A DNA stretch of 64,000 bases from Vibrio hepatarius (GTDB lineage: Bacteria; Pseudomonadota; Gammaproteobacteria; Enterobacterales; Vibrionaceae): assembly GCF_018860525.1 (NCBI RefSeq), contig NZ_JAHKPM010000054.1, positions 1 to 64,000 of the forward strand, read 5' to 3'. A model generated the notes under the pieces. The model was given only the letters and a program-made list of their open reading frames with translations, did no database searches and was not told the origin of the DNA. Shown in pieces: positions 9,260-18,373 of the stretch (its first letter is position 1; each line of letters opens with the position of its first letter). Position numbers and translations under genes: made by a program.

Positions 9260-10399
9260 TTATTTCTCTGGCTGCGATTTCCAGCTGTAAACATATTCCT
9301 GATTTTCAACCGAATGAGCTTCATCACTAAAGCTGAGCGCATGACGAGTATCTATCATTACCGCTACTTCATCGGTAAACTTCTTCTTGTATTCTCGACC
9401 AGCCTTGAACGCTTTCGGATGAGGCCCGTGTGTAAAGCCTGCTGGGTGGAAAGTCACCATACCTGCTTCGATGTTATCTCGGCTGAAAAAGTCTCCTGCA
9501 TGATAGAAAAGCACTTCGTCATAGTCATCATTGTTATGATAGAAAGGTACTTTTAATGCGCCCGGATCGCTTTCAATTGGACGAGGTACAAAGGTACATA
9601 CAACAAAACCTGCTCCGACAAAAGTGGTATGGGCAGAAGGCGGCAAATGATATCGATGCGACATCAATGGCCTGATATCACGCCAATTCAGTTTTACAAC
9701 CGCTAAATCACCATGCCAACCGACAGCATCAAGCGGGTTGAACGGATAGGTAATAACACTCACCTGACCATGCCTTTTAACTTGCACTTGAGTTTGTTGC
9801 TCTGAATATTGGTCTTTGAATTGCTGGTTGATTGACGGGACTTCTAATACCGCTGGGTCAAAAACAGCATGGTTACCCACCATGCCTTTCTCCGGTAGCG
9901 AGTATGCCGCATCAGTATTTTCAATCATTAATATGAACATCGGCGCTAAAGGTTCAATGCGCCAATTAGTCGAACGTGGAATGACTACGTAATCACCCTC
10001 ACCGACTTCTAAGTGACCGTAATCACTATATAAGTTTGCTTTACCTTGGTGAATAAAAAGTAACTCATCACCATCTGCATTTCGTACCAGAAAATCCATT
10101 TTTTCTTCAAGATGCCAAGTACGTATCTTACAATCATTGTTAAACAACAGATCAGGTACAGCCCATGGTGAGATCTGCGCCGCTTTCTCAACCAGATTAA
10201 AGTTGAACGCTCTTGGCCGCAGATCGCCCTCCCATTCAATCCAACCTGTGGGAGCATGTTGGTGATGGAAATGTGAGGCAGGTCCGAAGAAACCGCTTCG
10301 ACCTGTTTCACGCTCATATATGGCCTCATCCGGAAAGTCTGCGTGTGCCTGTTTGGAACACACTCCCTCCCGGTGAGGGAATGTAATCCACTTATGCAT
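9260..10399 (-). CDS. hmgA: Homogentisate 1,2-dioxygenase
   Basis: This 379-residue cupin-fold, non-haem iron enzyme opens the aromatic ring of homogentisate to give maleylacetoacetate. Family hallmarks include S-G-F-F-G-P-A-S-H-F-H-H-Q-H-A-P-T near residues 34-52, the iron-ligand region Y-H-N-N-D-D-Y-D-E-V-L-F-Y, and the C-terminal H-P-A-G-F-T-H-G-P-H-P with a metal histidine. The ATG has AGGAG upstream inside the end of hpd, which it overlaps by eight bases. Loss of this gene in Vibrio is known to cause pyomelanin accumulation. Here it looks intact. Confidence 0.95.
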   Translation of the reverse strand: MHKWITFPHREGVCSKQAHADFPDEAIYERETGRSGFFGPASHFHHQHAPTGWIEWEGDLRPRAFNFNLVEKAAQISPWAVPDLLFNNDCKIRTWHLEEKMDFLVRNADGDELLFIHQGKANLYSDYGHLEVGEGDYVVIPRSTNWRIEPLAPMFILMIENTDAAYSLPEKGMVGNHAVFDPAVLEVPSINQQFKDQYSEQQTQVQVKRHGQVSVITYPFNPLDAVGWHGDLAVVKLNWRDIRPLMSHRYHLPPSAHTTFVGAGFVVCTFVPRPIESDPGALKVPFYHNNDDYDEVLFYHAGDFFSRDNIEAGMVTFHPAGFTHGPHPKAFKAGREYKKKFTDEVAVMIDTRHALSFSDEAHSVENQEYVYSWKSQPEK

Positions 10400-11465
10400 C
10401 GCTCAGAACTCCTCGGCGAATTTGATCTTCTTCGATTGATTCAAACAGTGCTTTAAAATTGCCTTCTCCAAAACCTTCATTGCCTTTACGTTGAATGATT
10501 TCAAAGAACACTGGGCCTATCACTGTTTGGGTAAAGATTTGCAATAAGATGCCATCTTTCATCGGCGCGCCGTCAATTAATATTTGCAGCTCCTTTAGCT
10601 TGTCAACATCTTCCGTATGCCCTTCAACTCTGGAGTTTACTTTCTCGTAATAGGTGTCAGGCGTTGGCATGAAATCCATGCCTCTGTCACGCAGTGTCTT
10701 AACCGTTTGATAAATATCATCGGTCGACATAGCAATATGCTGAATTCCCTCACCATTGTACTCACGAATAAATTCTTCAATTTGTGATTTATCGTCAGAC
10801 GACTCATTGATAGGGATACGAATTTTTCCGCATGGCGCGGTCATAGCACGACTGACTAGCCCTGTTAATTTACCTTCGATATCAAAATAGCGGATTTCAC
10901 GGAAGTTACCGATACGCTCATAAAAACCCGACCAAGTATCCATATTGCCTTGCTTAACGTTATGCGTAAGATGATCAATTTCAAACATACCCACATCGGC
11001 TTTTTTCAAACGTTCGGCGGCGTCATCATAAAATTTGAAGTCCACATCATAGATGCTCTTCTTACCATAGCGATCAACAAAATAAAGCAGGCTTTGACCA
11101 ATTCCGTATACTGCTGGAATACTTAATTCCATTGGCCCTACTTCCGTTTTAAACTCCTCTGCTCCATTTTCAAGCGCATGTTCGAGTGCAACTGCCGCAT
11201 CTTTGACGCGAAATGCCATACCGCAGACTGACGGGCCATGTATTTTAGCAAACTCTTCTGCTTGACTATGCGGTTGGGCGTTGATGATAAAACTAATATC
11301 ACCTTGGCGATATAACCATGCTTCTTTAGAGCGGTGTTTGGCTATTTCTGCAAAACCCAAAGAAACAAACAACGCTTTTAATTGACCAATACCCTCTTCT
11401 GATGCGGCCGTATACTCGACAAATTCAAATCCATCTGTTCCAAGTGGGTTATATTCTTGAGTCAT
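10392..11465 (-). CDS. hpd: 4-Hydroxyphenylpyruvate dioxygenase
   Basis: The 357-residue enzyme converts 4-hydroxyphenylpyruvate to homogentisate with Fe(II). Two vicinal-oxygen-chelate modules are present, the second carrying the iron ligands H165 (D-H-L-T-H-N-V), H243 (I-Q-H-I-A) and E322 (F-F-E-I-I-Q-R-K). Length and motifs are normal. It is the first gene of the four-gene operon and is followed with an eight-base overlap by hmgA. The roughly 300 bases upstream are empty of genes and should contain the operon promoter. Confidence 0.95.
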   Translation of the reverse strand: MTQEYNPLGTDGFEFVEYTAASEEGIGQLKALFVSLGFAEIAKHRSKEAWLYRQGDISFIINAQPHSQAEEFAKIHGPSVCGMAFRVKDAAVALEHALENGAEEFKTEVGPMELSIPAVYGIGQSLLYFVDRYGKKSIYDVDFKFYDDAAERLKKADVGMFEIDHLTHNVKQGNMDTWSGFYERIGNFREIRYFDIEGKLTGLVSRAMTAPCGKIRIPINESSDDKSQIEEFIREYNGEGIQHIAMSTDDIYQTVKTLRDRGMDFMPTPDTYYEKVNSRVEGHTEDVDKLKELQILIDGAPMKDGILLQIFTQTVIGPVFFEIIQRKGNEGFGEGNFKALFESIEEDQIRRGVLSDA

Positions 11466-11763
11466 TGCTTTTTCCTCTGTGATTTATTGATGTCCTTTCC
11501 TATTAACTTGTACTAACTTTTACGTTAAGGGAATAAGCGACACTTAAATTATCAGCTCAGGAAAATACTTAGTTTTTGTAAACAAAACGTAACATCATGC
11601 TAGTGAGCCACAGAAGGTCCGTAAGATAAGGAAAAAGCCATATAGTGATGTAACATTTTTTTTACAAGTTATGTGCTTATAGCTCAGGGTTATAATTGTT
11701 CACATGGATATTGGTAAACCTACACTGCTGTTCACGTGACACTTTGTATGCATTTATAGTGAT
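11466..11763. other. Intergenic region upstream of hpd
   Basis: About 300 bases lie between hpd and an acetyltransferase gene, both on the minus strand. I see no gene. The hpd promoter should lie here, but I could not fix -35 and -10 boxes with confidence. Confidence 0.35.
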
Positions 11764-12228
11764 TCACAAGTGTCGTTCCATAACAAAATTTAGTAGCCAT
11801 TGGCCTCGCATTTCTACCTGTTGTTCTCGTACAACTTGAAATCCCATATGTTCATAAAAAGGCCGTGCGGTGATGCTCACTTCAGAATAAAGCCTTGAGA
11901 TGCCACGCTGAATAGCCTCTCGTTCGATGTGCTCCATCAATGTTCGTCCAACACCTTTACCTTGAAATTGATAATGACAAAAGAAATGGTCAATTAAGCC
12001 AGAATCTTGCAGATCTGTGTACCCTACGATTTGACCATTAATTTCCGCGATATAGGGGTTGATTTGCAGCATTTTCTCATGCCAGATGTCTTGATTCCAA
12101 CTATCCTGTGCCCATGCTTCAACTTGTTGCTGAGAATAGTGCTGAAGATTAATTTTACGTACCGTGAAGAAAAACACCTCCCACAAGGCCTGCGTATCTT
12201 CAATTTGATATCGGCGAATTGTGATCAT
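11764..12228 (-). CDS. GNAT-family N-acetyltransferase
   Basis: I choose the ATG of M-I-T-I-R-R-Y (154 residues) because AGGAG lies about seven bases upstream. A frame from 12264 would add 12 residues without a ribosome site. The GNAT core is visible: strand I-V-G-Y-T-D-L, then the acetyl-CoA-binding motif F-Q-G-K-G-V-G-R-T-L-M around residues 88-98, and the C-terminal A-R-P-F-Y-E-H-M-G-F motif. It resembles the YafP/ElaA-like small acetyltransferases. The acceptor substrate is not predictable. It is a single gene with its own promoter region. Confidence 0.85.
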   Translation of the reverse strand: MITIRRYQIEDTQALWEVFFFTVRKINLQHYSQQQVEAWAQDSWNQDIWHEKMLQINPYIAEINGQIVGYTDLQDSGLIDHFFCHYQFQGKGVGRTLMEHIEREAIQRGISRLYSEVSITARPFYEHMGFQVVREQQVEMRGQWLLNFVMERHL

Positions 12229-12359
12229 TAAATACTCCTTAATACTCAAAATAGACTCACACATTCTGAGCTATAAGTATTTACAAATCAATGAACTAGT
12301 ATAGTAAGCAAGTACATATTGAGTGATATTAACGACTTAAAAATATTAGGATAACAAGT

Positions 12360-12875
12360 CTAATCAACAGACTCATGACAAATACTTTCACTAAACCACT
12401 GTGCAATCGTAGCAGCTCGTAATACGTCATTTTCTTGATTAACGGGAAGGTAGCCAAAGCCTCTGAATACCAGTTGCATGTATTTGGCTGTCAATTCGAA
12501 TGGTTCAATAAAACAGTCTGGTAGTTCTTGTTCATAACCCGTAGAGAGGACAGAAATTTCTTTACCCTGTAACTTGCGTCCAAGTGGTTTTTCTATAGTC
12601 AACAAATCGGATAGACGATCAAAAAAGACTTTGAGCTGCGCTGACATTGAATACCAATAAACAGGGGAAGCGAAGACAATATGATCATAATTTTTTAGCA
12701 TACGAATCAATGGAATAAAATCATCATTTCGATTTTCATGAAAATAATCGTAATACGAAAGCTTGTAATCTGATAAGTCAAAGACTTCAGCTTGGGTCAG
12801 TTCAACAAACTGATTAACCAAATAACGAGTATTACCATCTGCTTTCGACGTACCTACCACTACTGCTATCTTCAT
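12360..12875 (-). CDS. NAD(P)H-dependent FMN reductase/flavodoxin-like protein
   Basis: The 171-residue product has a flavodoxin-like fold. The N-terminus K-I-A-V-V-V-G-T-S-K-A-D-G-N-T-R binds the FMN phosphate. F-A-S-P-V-Y-W-Y-S-M-S-A-Q-L-K near residues 71-85 is the flavin-side loop of the NADPH-dependent FMN reductase family, and F-F-D-R-L follows. It is probably a cytoplasmic flavin-dependent quinone or nitro reductase. A ribosome site (GGAGGG) precedes the ATG. The next gene upstream is a DUF2007 protein 21 bases away, so the two may be co-transcribed. Confidence 0.85.
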   Translation of the reverse strand: MKIAVVVGTSKADGNTRYLVNQFVELTQAEVFDLSDYKLSYYDYFHENRNDDFIPLIRMLKNYDHIVFASPVYWYSMSAQLKVFFDRLSDLLTIEKPLGRKLQGKEISVLSTGYEQELPDCFIEPFELTAKYMQLVFRGFGYLPVNQENDVLRAATIAQWFSESICHESVD

Positions 12876-12896
12876 TGGAACCCTCCAATAATTTAG

Positions 12897-13298
12897 CTAT
12901 TCCACATTTTCACAAAAATGCTCACAATCACTACATCGATAACCATGCTTATAGAAAAACAGTGGAAATCCGAGCAGTATAAACACCAAAAAAGCTGACC
13001 GTTTTCCTTTGGTAAATGGTTCAATATTTACACTACCACATTCTGGGCAACAATCTTGTGAAGTGGCGCTTTTTTCAGCACTTAATGCTGTAGAAAAATC
13101 GGTCTCTAGGATGATCGAGGCTTGCTCTAAGTCTTGTTTCGCGACCATTAAGCGTACCCCGCCGATCGCATTTGAATACAACCATTGCGTATTCACAGTG
13201 TGCTCATCGGCAATGTAGCTTTCAATACCAGCAGCCTCAAGGCTTGTTTTAGCAATATGAGCTTCATGCGGAAACGAAAAACGCGCAACAACAATCAT
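12897..13298 (-). CDS. DUF2007 protein with zinc ribbon
   Basis: This 133-residue protein starts with a DUF2007 domain (V-A-R-F-S-F-P-H-E-A to about residue 70), a small alpha-beta fold related to PII-like signal transducers. The segment C-C-P-E-C-G-S and the C-terminal C-S-D-C pair form a likely four-cysteine zinc ribbon. Between them is one hydrophobic stretch (F-L-V-F-I-L-L-G-F-P-L-F-F), so the protein may associate with the membrane. Function is unknown for the family. AGGAG lies upstream of the ATG. Confidence 0.8.
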   Translation of the reverse strand: MIVVARFSFPHEAHIAKTSLEAAGIESYIADEHTVNTQWLYSNAIGGVRLMVAKQDLEQASIILETDFSTALSAEKSATSQDCCPECGSVNIEPFTKGKRSAFLVFILLGFPLFFYKHGYRCSDCEHFCENVE

Positions 13299-13592
13299 AG
13301 TAACTCCTTAAGGCTTTAATAACTGTCGTACAATAAGATTCCTAGTGATCATAATTAAAGCGATTAGTCATAACTACATCAATAGAAAAATGAAAATTGC
13401 CGAATATTTAACAAACAAAGTACATAAACAAGACAGTGAAAACAGATTTGATAATAGCAACCAGTGAATACCAAATAAAACACGTCTAGAAATAATACTC
13501 AGATATTGAATGAAGATCTTTACTAAAGCACCTTTATTTGCTCGCCTTGAGCCTATAAAATAGTGAGCATTATCTATAGAGATGGAAACACC
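13299..13592. other. Intergenic region between divergent genes
   Basis: This gap separates the divergent DUF2007 and DUF2058 genes. No gene or clear repeat is visible. It should hold both promoters. Confidence 0.35.
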
Positions 13593-14114
13593 ATGGCAAA
13601 GCTATCGCTGCAAGAACAAATGTTGAAAGCTGGTTTAGTGAATGAAAAGAAGCTAAAAAAGGTCAAGAAAGGCTCTAAAAAATCGCGAGTTCAGGCGCGT
13701 GAAGTTAAAGCTGCTGTTGAAGAACAAAAACTTCAGCAACTAGAACGCGACAAAGCGCTCAGCGCAGAACAAAATGAACAACGCCTTAGCAAAGAGATCC
13801 AATCCCAAATCAGACAGCTGATTGAAATGAACAAGCTCAACCTGAGTAATGGTGATATCAAATACAATTTTACCGATGGGACTCTGGTTAAGTCATTGTA
13901 CGTAGATACTCTAATGCGTGAACAGCTCATAAAAGGAATTCTCGCCATTGCACGTTGTGGTGAAGGATATGCCGTAATCCCTAGTGTTGTTGCAAACAAA
14001 ATCACTCAACGCGATAACCAGACCATTATTGAGCTAAAAGAGCCTGAATCTGACATCCCGGCAGAAGACGATCCGTACGCAGACTTTGCCGTACCTGATG
14101 ACCTTATGTGGTAA
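13593..14114 (+). CDS. yaiL: DUF2058 (YaiL-like) nucleoprotein
   Basis: Starting at M-A-K-L-S-L-Q-E-Q-M-L, the family's usual N-terminus, the protein has 173 residues. A possible upstream start at 13563 would add ten residues. The N-terminal 60 residues are highly basic (K-K-L-K-K-V-K-K-G-S-K-K-S), followed by a coiled, charged helix. The C-terminal domain contains N-Y-N-F-T-D-G-like and C-G-E-G-Y-A-V-I-P segments. Family members are described as nucleoprotein or polynucleotide-associated. It probably binds RNA or ribosomes, but the exact role is unknown. A strong terminator follows. Confidence 0.88.
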   Translation: MAKLSLQEQMLKAGLVNEKKLKKVKKGSKKSRVQAREVKAAVEEQKLQQLERDKALSAEQNEQRLSKEIQSQIRQLIEMNKLNLSNGDIKYNFTDGTLVKSLYVDTLMREQLIKGILAIARCGEGYAVIPSVVANKITQRDNQTIIELKEPESDIPAEDDPYADFAVPDDLMW

Positions 14115-14117
14115 TTC

Positions 14118-14148
14118 AAACAGCCACTCAATATTGAGTGGCTGTTTT
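14118..14148. terminator. Bidirectional terminator
   Basis: The stem AAACAGCCACTCA pairs with TGAGTGGCTGTTT around ATAT, with T-runs on both sides. It ends the DUF2058 gene and, on the other strand, the VOC gene. Confidence 0.8.
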
Positions 14149-14503
14149 AAACATTAAAACCACGCAAGCCTATAAGATTGCCAAACGGGTCTTCCATCTG
14201 GCATATAGAAAGACCTCCCTCTATCTCCATAGGACCGCGGTATAAGGTTGCTCCGATAGAGTGCAGAAAATCCATCGACTCCCTAAGATTTTCTACCGAC
14301 CAATAAAGAACGGTTCCTGATTTCCCAGACGGGACCTTGTCATCTGCTTGGACAAGCTCTAATGAAAAGCCTTCGATATCGAGCACAGTAAAATCAAACT
14401 CTGGCAAATACCGAGAAGAAGCAAAAGGAAATGCTTTTTGGTACCATTCAAAGCCTCGAGATACATCAGGCACATGCACAAGAAGTGCAGCTGGTTTGTG
14501 CAA
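14147..14503 (-). CDS. VOC-family (glyoxalase-like) protein
   Basis: The 118-residue protein fits one vicinal-oxygen-chelate module pair: V-H-V-P-D-V-S-R-G-F-E-W-Y-Q-K-A-F-P near the start, a central F-S-L-E-L-V segment, and C-Q-M-E-D-P-F-G-N-L-I-G-L near residues 102-114. Such proteins are metal-dependent lyases, dioxygenases or antibiotic-binding proteins, and nothing here decides between these. It ends six bases before the next GNAT gene starts on the same strand order, so the two are probably one transcript. Confidence 0.85.
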   Translation of the reverse strand: MHKPAALLVHVPDVSRGFEWYQKAFPFASSRYLPEFDFTVLDIEGFSLELVQADDKVPSGKSGTVLYWSVENLRESMDFLHSIGATLYRGPMEIEGGLSICQMEDPFGNLIGLRGFNV

Positions 14504-14509
14504 AATACT

Positions 14510-14941
14510 CTATTCCTTATAGGTTAAATAATGGTATCCACCAAATTCATCCATGTGTTGTGATTGGCTAATAAAGCCCTGAGATTGATAGAACTTTAAC
14601 GCTGGTGTATTGGGCTGCATGCATTTTAGGCTTAATCTAGCGTAACGGGATTTAACAAACTCAAGTAACTTGAAACCAACTCCTTTTCTCAAATATTCAG
14701 GCGAAACATAAAGATGATGTATAAAGTATTCTGGCTCCCAGATAGAAACAAATCCAATTGGTTTACCTTTATATAGGGCTACCCATATCTGCTCGCCTTC
14801 CACATCTTTATCATAGTCAGAAATACAAAACTGGTCGGCATTCAACCACTCGAAAGTCGCTTTTCTTGAAGCCAAATATATCTGTCTAAGCGTTGGCAAA
14901 AATGTATTTTCATTAGAAGTGATTATAACGTCATTTAGCAA
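14510..14941 (-). CDS. GNAT-family N-acetyltransferase
   Basis: This 143-residue acetyltransferase has the pyrophosphate-binding turn Y-L-R-K-G-V-G-F-K-L-L near residues 82-92, preceded by the strand H-H-L-Y-V-S-P-E. The C-terminal motif A-L-K-F-Y-Q-S-Q-G-F is typical of GNAT proteins. Its substrate is unknown. It precedes the VOC gene by six bases in the direction of transcription and is one of six GNAT genes in this window. Confidence 0.85.
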   Translation of the reverse strand: MLNDVIITSNENTFLPTLRQIYLASRKATFEWLNADQFCISDYDKDVEGEQIWVALYKGKPIGFVSIWEPEYFIHHLYVSPEYLRKGVGFKLLEFVKSRYARLSLKCMQPNTPALKFYQSQGFISQSQHMDEFGGYHYLTYKE

Positions 14942-15123
14942 TCTATTTTCCTTATATATCTCACAATAAATATTTTGACCTTAAATAAAGTGGGACGTTA
15001 TTGGCATCCCATTTGTTCAATCTACCAATAAAAAACGATTATAATTCGTGACAAGAGCCACTTATGAAAACTATATGTTAGTTTGAAACGGATGGAATAG
15101 ATTCTACATAACTACAGAGAAAA

Positions 15124-15534
15124 TTATTGCTTAGTTGACTGACTGTTCAACCCATTGTAGTTTCCGATACCAAGTGCAACATCGCCTGAGTCCGTTTTCA
15201 GGGTCTTATCTTTGCTCTTTAATACCATACGATAAGACTCCGTTATATAATGCTTTAGCTCGTCATCTCGATACCAAGTCGTATCAAGTTGCTGGATCCA
15301 TTTCCCGCCACGGCTCGCCGCATGAGGGGCTGAAGAATAGCCTTTATGGCCTTTCAAAAATTCGTAATTTGAATCTGACGTTTTGAAACTAAAAGAAGGT
15401 TTACCACTGCGGCCTCTACCACCAATAGCAAACATTTTTTCGTTAATTTTCCATATATGGCTATTACCACCTTGAACGGCATATGTTGTATCCGGTAGCG
15501 AACGACAAAATGCATTAAACTGCTCATAATTCAA
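15124..15534 (-). CDS. MmcQ/YjbR family protein
   Basis: This 136-residue protein matches the MmcQ/YjbR fold: a short helix-rich start (M-N-Y-E-Q-F-N-A-F-C-R-S-L-P), then V-W-K-I-type strand I-W-K-I-N-E-K-M-F-A-I-G-G, then F-S-F-K-T-S, and the late W-Y-R-D-D-E-L-K-H-Y-I-T-E-S-Y motif. Family members have a CyaY-like fold and are often annotated as DNA-binding, although evidence for that is limited. It is a single gene. The C-terminal 25 residues are poorly conserved in character. Confidence 0.85.
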   Translation of the reverse strand: MNYEQFNAFCRSLPDTTYAVQGGNSHIWKINEKMFAIGGRGRSGKPSFSFKTSDSNYEFLKGHKGYSSAPHAASRGGKWIQQLDTTWYRDDELKHYITESYRMVLKSKDKTLKTDSGDVALGIGNYNGLNSQSTKQ

Positions 15535-15624
15535 AGTAAATTCCTCTTCACTTAATAACTCACTCTAAGAAAAATGTGTAGCAAAAGCATTAAAGTGACA
15601 CAGAGAGCTAAGAGCGATAAATAC

Positions 15625-16170
15625 TTAAATTATCCCCCTGACAGACAATTGATTAATGATAAAATCTGCTCGCTCTTTTACTGATAGTTTTGGTATCTCA
15701 ATCAATTGATAGCCAAAATTTCTGTATGCTTTTACCATCTCATGATACGTCTCAACCGCTTGACTAAAATCTTGCCTGCGCTCAGCATCATTGTCATAAA
15801 TTTCCTCCCAAGGAGGAAATATAAAAACCTTTGGGTTATACATGAGTTCATTACATCGATTTATCAAATCTGTAGATAGGAAGATTTGCTCAAGTTGACT
15901 GTATCCGTAACAGTCTATGATGCTTCGATCATAAAATATTATGTTAGCGCCAGTGTGTTGGTTATGGTTAAGAATCTCCTGCGCAACCATTTGGTCGCGA
16001 AATGCTGTCTTGTCTTTCCATGGAAGCGCCATGCCACCTGATGCCGTCTGCTCTTGGATCACTTGCCGCCCTGATTCTGGTGCGCACTCATAACCCAAGC
16101 GATGTAAATACGTTAATACTGATGTTTTACCGCCACCTGGGCCACCTGTAAAAACAATTCGTTTATTCAA
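15625..16170 (-). CDS. P-loop AAA-type NTPase
   Basis: The 181-residue protein has a Walker A motif G-G-P-G-G-G-K-T-S at residues 8-16 and a Walker B-like I-I-F-Y-D-R-S near 78-84. The E-S-G-R-Q-V-I segment after the first helix and the overall length fit the AAA_28-type predicted ATPase/kinase family (NadR-kinase-like fold). The likely substrate is a small molecule, but this is not determined. It sits among unrelated small accessory genes and has no clear operon partner. Confidence 0.82.
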   Translation of the reverse strand: MNKRIVFTGGPGGGKTSVLTYLHRLGYECAPESGRQVIQEQTASGGMALPWKDKTAFRDQMVAQEILNHNQHTGANIIFYDRSIIDCYGYSQLEQIFLSTDLINRCNELMYNPKVFIFPPWEEIYDNDAERRQDFSQAVETYHEMVKAYRNFGYQLIEIPKLSVKERADFIINQLSVRGII

Positions 16171-16326
16171 AATAATTTCCTCCCAAAATATTTGCGATCA
16201 ATTATTTTTATAGAATGGAATACGATACTGAGATGTCCAAATTAAGCTTTAGATTAAGCACACTTTGCCCAAGTTTTAGCTTTTCAGTAATGACGAAATC
16301 TGTTACTAAACATAACTTTACATCTA

Positions 16327-16746
16327 CTACAAATTGAACTGCATACAATAAAACTTGTCCTCCTCCTTCTCGACAATGAAACCTAATCGCTGATATAAAT
16401 GATATGCAGGACTGATTTTAAACACTCTCAATCTAATTATGTTTGCACCAGTGGAAATAGCCAAACGTTTAACTTCTTCGAAAGCTGCCGCACCAATGCC
16501 CCTATTTTGATGGCTTTTATTAATTTGTAAATCTCGCAGATAAAAAATTTCAGAGTCTTGCTCTAGACGAATAGCCCCAATGAGTACTCTGCCAAACAAA
16601 ATATCAATATTCTTTAAAGTTAAAATTTTCTGCTTTATGGTATCTAGATCCCAATCTATTTCATAATGTAAATAGTATGGTTGCATATTACTATAAGTTA
16701 TCTCAGCAGAATTTTGCAGATCAGTCGTGTTCTGGAATGTAATCAC
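16327..16746 (-). CDS. GNAT-family N-acetyltransferase
   Basis: This 139-residue protein shows Y-L-R-D-L-Q-I followed by the acetyl-CoA turn H-Q-N-R-G-I-G-A-A-A-F near residues 79-90, then I-R-L-R-V-F and the closing motif A-Y-H-L-Y-Q-R-L-G-F. It is an ordinary GNAT acetyltransferase of unknown acceptor. No gene is close enough to suggest a pathway. Confidence 0.85.
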   Translation of the reverse strand: MITFQNTTDLQNSAEITYSNMQPYYLHYEIDWDLDTIKQKILTLKNIDILFGRVLIGAIRLEQDSEIFYLRDLQINKSHQNRGIGAAAFEEVKRLAISTGANIIRLRVFKISPAYHLYQRLGFIVEKEEDKFYCMQFNL

Positions 16747-16937
16747 TTGATTTCCTTATTAGTGCATATGGGTTAACTGCTGTTTAATATCTACATTTGG
16801 GAAAATGCAGAACTTCTATCCCACCATATTATTGTGATCAATGTAAAGGTACAATATTGAAAACTACCAACTGTAAATAGCCCATCAATGATGAGTTAAC
16901 TTTTGTGAGTAATGTAGTCATTTGTAATATGAGAGAA

Positions 16938-16968
16938 TGAAGCAGTTTTATACTGCATCATTCTTTTT
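16938..16968. terminator. Possible terminator hairpin
   Basis: GAATGAAGCAGT pairs with ACTGCATCATTC with one mismatch, and a T-run follows on the plus strand. It lies just past the end of the PilZ gene on the minus strand, where the T-run is weak. Confidence 0.4.
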
Positions 16969-17315
16969 TAGGAAGCAGCACGAACAAAGTGAGCCGGGTA
17001 TTCTTGGCGAATGTGGCGTTGCTCTTCAACCATATTCTTGAAAGTAGGACCTTGCTTTAACTTGACAACCACTTCTCCATTGTCAAAACGCAACACAGCA
17101 CCTTCAACATCTATTTTTGTACTACTATTCAGCTCAAGGGTACCCGACATTGAAAGACCTTTATACCAGTCAGTAAACATATTCATGACTACGCGTATAC
17201 CACCTTCAGACACTTCAGTCACATAAAAAATCTGGTTATATAAACGCACACAAGGCCTAGCTTTCTTGGGGTACTTCAAGCGATAAAATTCACGTTTTTG
17301 CTCTAGTTCATTCAT
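16968..17315 (-). CDS. PilZ-domain protein
   Basis: The 115-residue protein is a single PilZ domain. The c-di-GMP-binding signature is present: an arginine-rich start (R-E-F-Y-R-L-K-Y) and the E-V-S-E-G-G motif near residues 35-40, matching the D/N-x-S-x-x-G pattern with glutamate at the first position. It probably acts as a small c-di-GMP receptor. The GGDEF-EAL protein at 36134-37891 could be one source of the ligand, but there is no operon link. GGAGG precedes the start. Confidence 0.85.
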   Translation of the reverse strand: MNELEQKREFYRLKYPKKARPCVRLYNQIFYVTEVSEGGIRVVMNMFTDWYKGLSMSGTLELNSSTKIDVEGAVLRFDNGEVVVKLKQGPTFKNMVEEQRHIRQEYPAHFVRAAS

Positions 17316-17500
17316 CTACTACCTCCTATCACTCTAGTAAATTAATCTTGTGGTCTTGTTTCCTAACTATATAGTCTCTTCATGCCATATTACTATTATC
17401 GACTACTATAGGAATAAGTTTAGCGCTTTTTAACTCTTACCATTCCCATAAATAAGCAATTATTAAATGAATAGTACAGTTCGATATTTTCAACATTTCA

Positions 17501-18373
17501 CTACTTTTTATAAGCTTGGATCAAAACGGATGTATCCATTCGACCCAAACCCTGCTCTTGAAGCGAAGCATACATATCATCAACCTCTTTTGTCATTGGC
17601 AACATCAAACTCTTACTTTTCGCTTCATTTAAACAGATTCCGAGATCTTTTCGCATCCAATCAATGGCAAAACCAAAATCAAATTTTCCTTGTGACATAG
17701 TCACAGCACGATTTTCCATCTGCCACGACCCTGCTGCTCCGTGCTTCAATACATTGGCTACTTTTTCAATATCTAGGTCAGCAGATTGTGCAAGTTGAAG
17801 ACCTTCACTCAACCCCTGTAAAATACCTGCAATACAGATCTGATTAACCATTTTACAACGCTGGCCTTGACCATTCTCACCTAGTAAAACCGCTTGTTTT
17901 GCGTATACATCAAATAATGGAGACACTATGTCAAATGCCTGTGGTTTACCACCGCACATAATCGTCAAAGAACCGTTTTCTGCACCAGCTTGGCCTCCGG
18001 ACACGGGAGCATCGATGAAATACACACCTTTTTTGTCACAGGCATCAGAGAGTTCCTGAGCTAGTTCTGCTGAAGTTGTAGTGTGATCGACAAGAATAGT
18101 CCCTTGTTGCATTGCTGCGAGTACACCTTCATCACCCAAAACAACACTACGGACATCATCATCATTACCAACACAGACCGCAACAATATCACAACCTTCA
18201 GCTGCCGCGATAGGTGTCGAAGAAAATTCACCTTGATACTGAGCAACCCACTGTTCAGCTTTTGCTTGAGTTCGATTGTATACTCGCGTTTCAAAACCTG
18301 CATTAGCAAGATGGCCCGCCATCGGATACCCCATCACACCTAAACCAATGAACGCCACCTTTTTTACCTTCAT
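17501..18373 (-). CDS. 3-Hydroxyisobutyrate dehydrogenase-family oxidoreductase
   Basis: The 290-residue enzyme starts with the Rossmann motif G-L-G-V-M-G-Y-P-M-A near residues 11-20. It carries the family signature A-P-V-S-G-G-Q-A-G-A near 122-131 and the catalytic lysine in C-K-M-V-N-Q. Members oxidise beta-hydroxy acids such as 3-hydroxyisobutyrate, tartronate semialdehyde or 6-phosphogluconate with NAD(P). The exact substrate is not clear from the sequence. Length is normal and the gene stands alone. Confidence 0.88.
   Translation of the reverse strand: MKVKKVAFIGLGVMGYPMAGHLANAGFETRVYNRTQAKAEQWVAQYQGEFSSTPIAAAEGCDIVAVCVGNDDDVRSVVLGDEGVLAAMQQGTILVDHTTTSAELAQELSDACDKKGVYFIDAPVSGGQAGAENGSLTIMCGGKPQAFDIVSPLFDVYAKQAVLLGENGQGQRCKMVNQICIAGILQGLSEGLQLAQSADLDIEKVANVLKHGAAGSWQMENRAVTMSQGKFDFGFAIDWMRKDLGICLNEAKSKSLMLPMTKEVDDMYASLQEQGLGRMDTSVLIQAYKK

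Noticed and set aside
8236..9342. Longer 368-codon version of the fumarylacetoacetase frame
   Set aside because: The extra 32 codons overlap hmgA and do not look like the family; the M-K-L-A-T-L start at 9246 is better.
10009..10329. 106-codon frame within hmgA
   Set aside because: Shadow frame of the well-supported homogentisate dioxygenase gene on the same strand.
14147..17315. Possible integron cassette array, because several small unrelated minus-strand genes (GNAT, VOC, MmcQ, NTPase, PilZ) are in a row
   Set aside because: I found no repeated attC-like (VCR) elements between the genes, and the spacings and terminators look like ordinary chromosomal genes.
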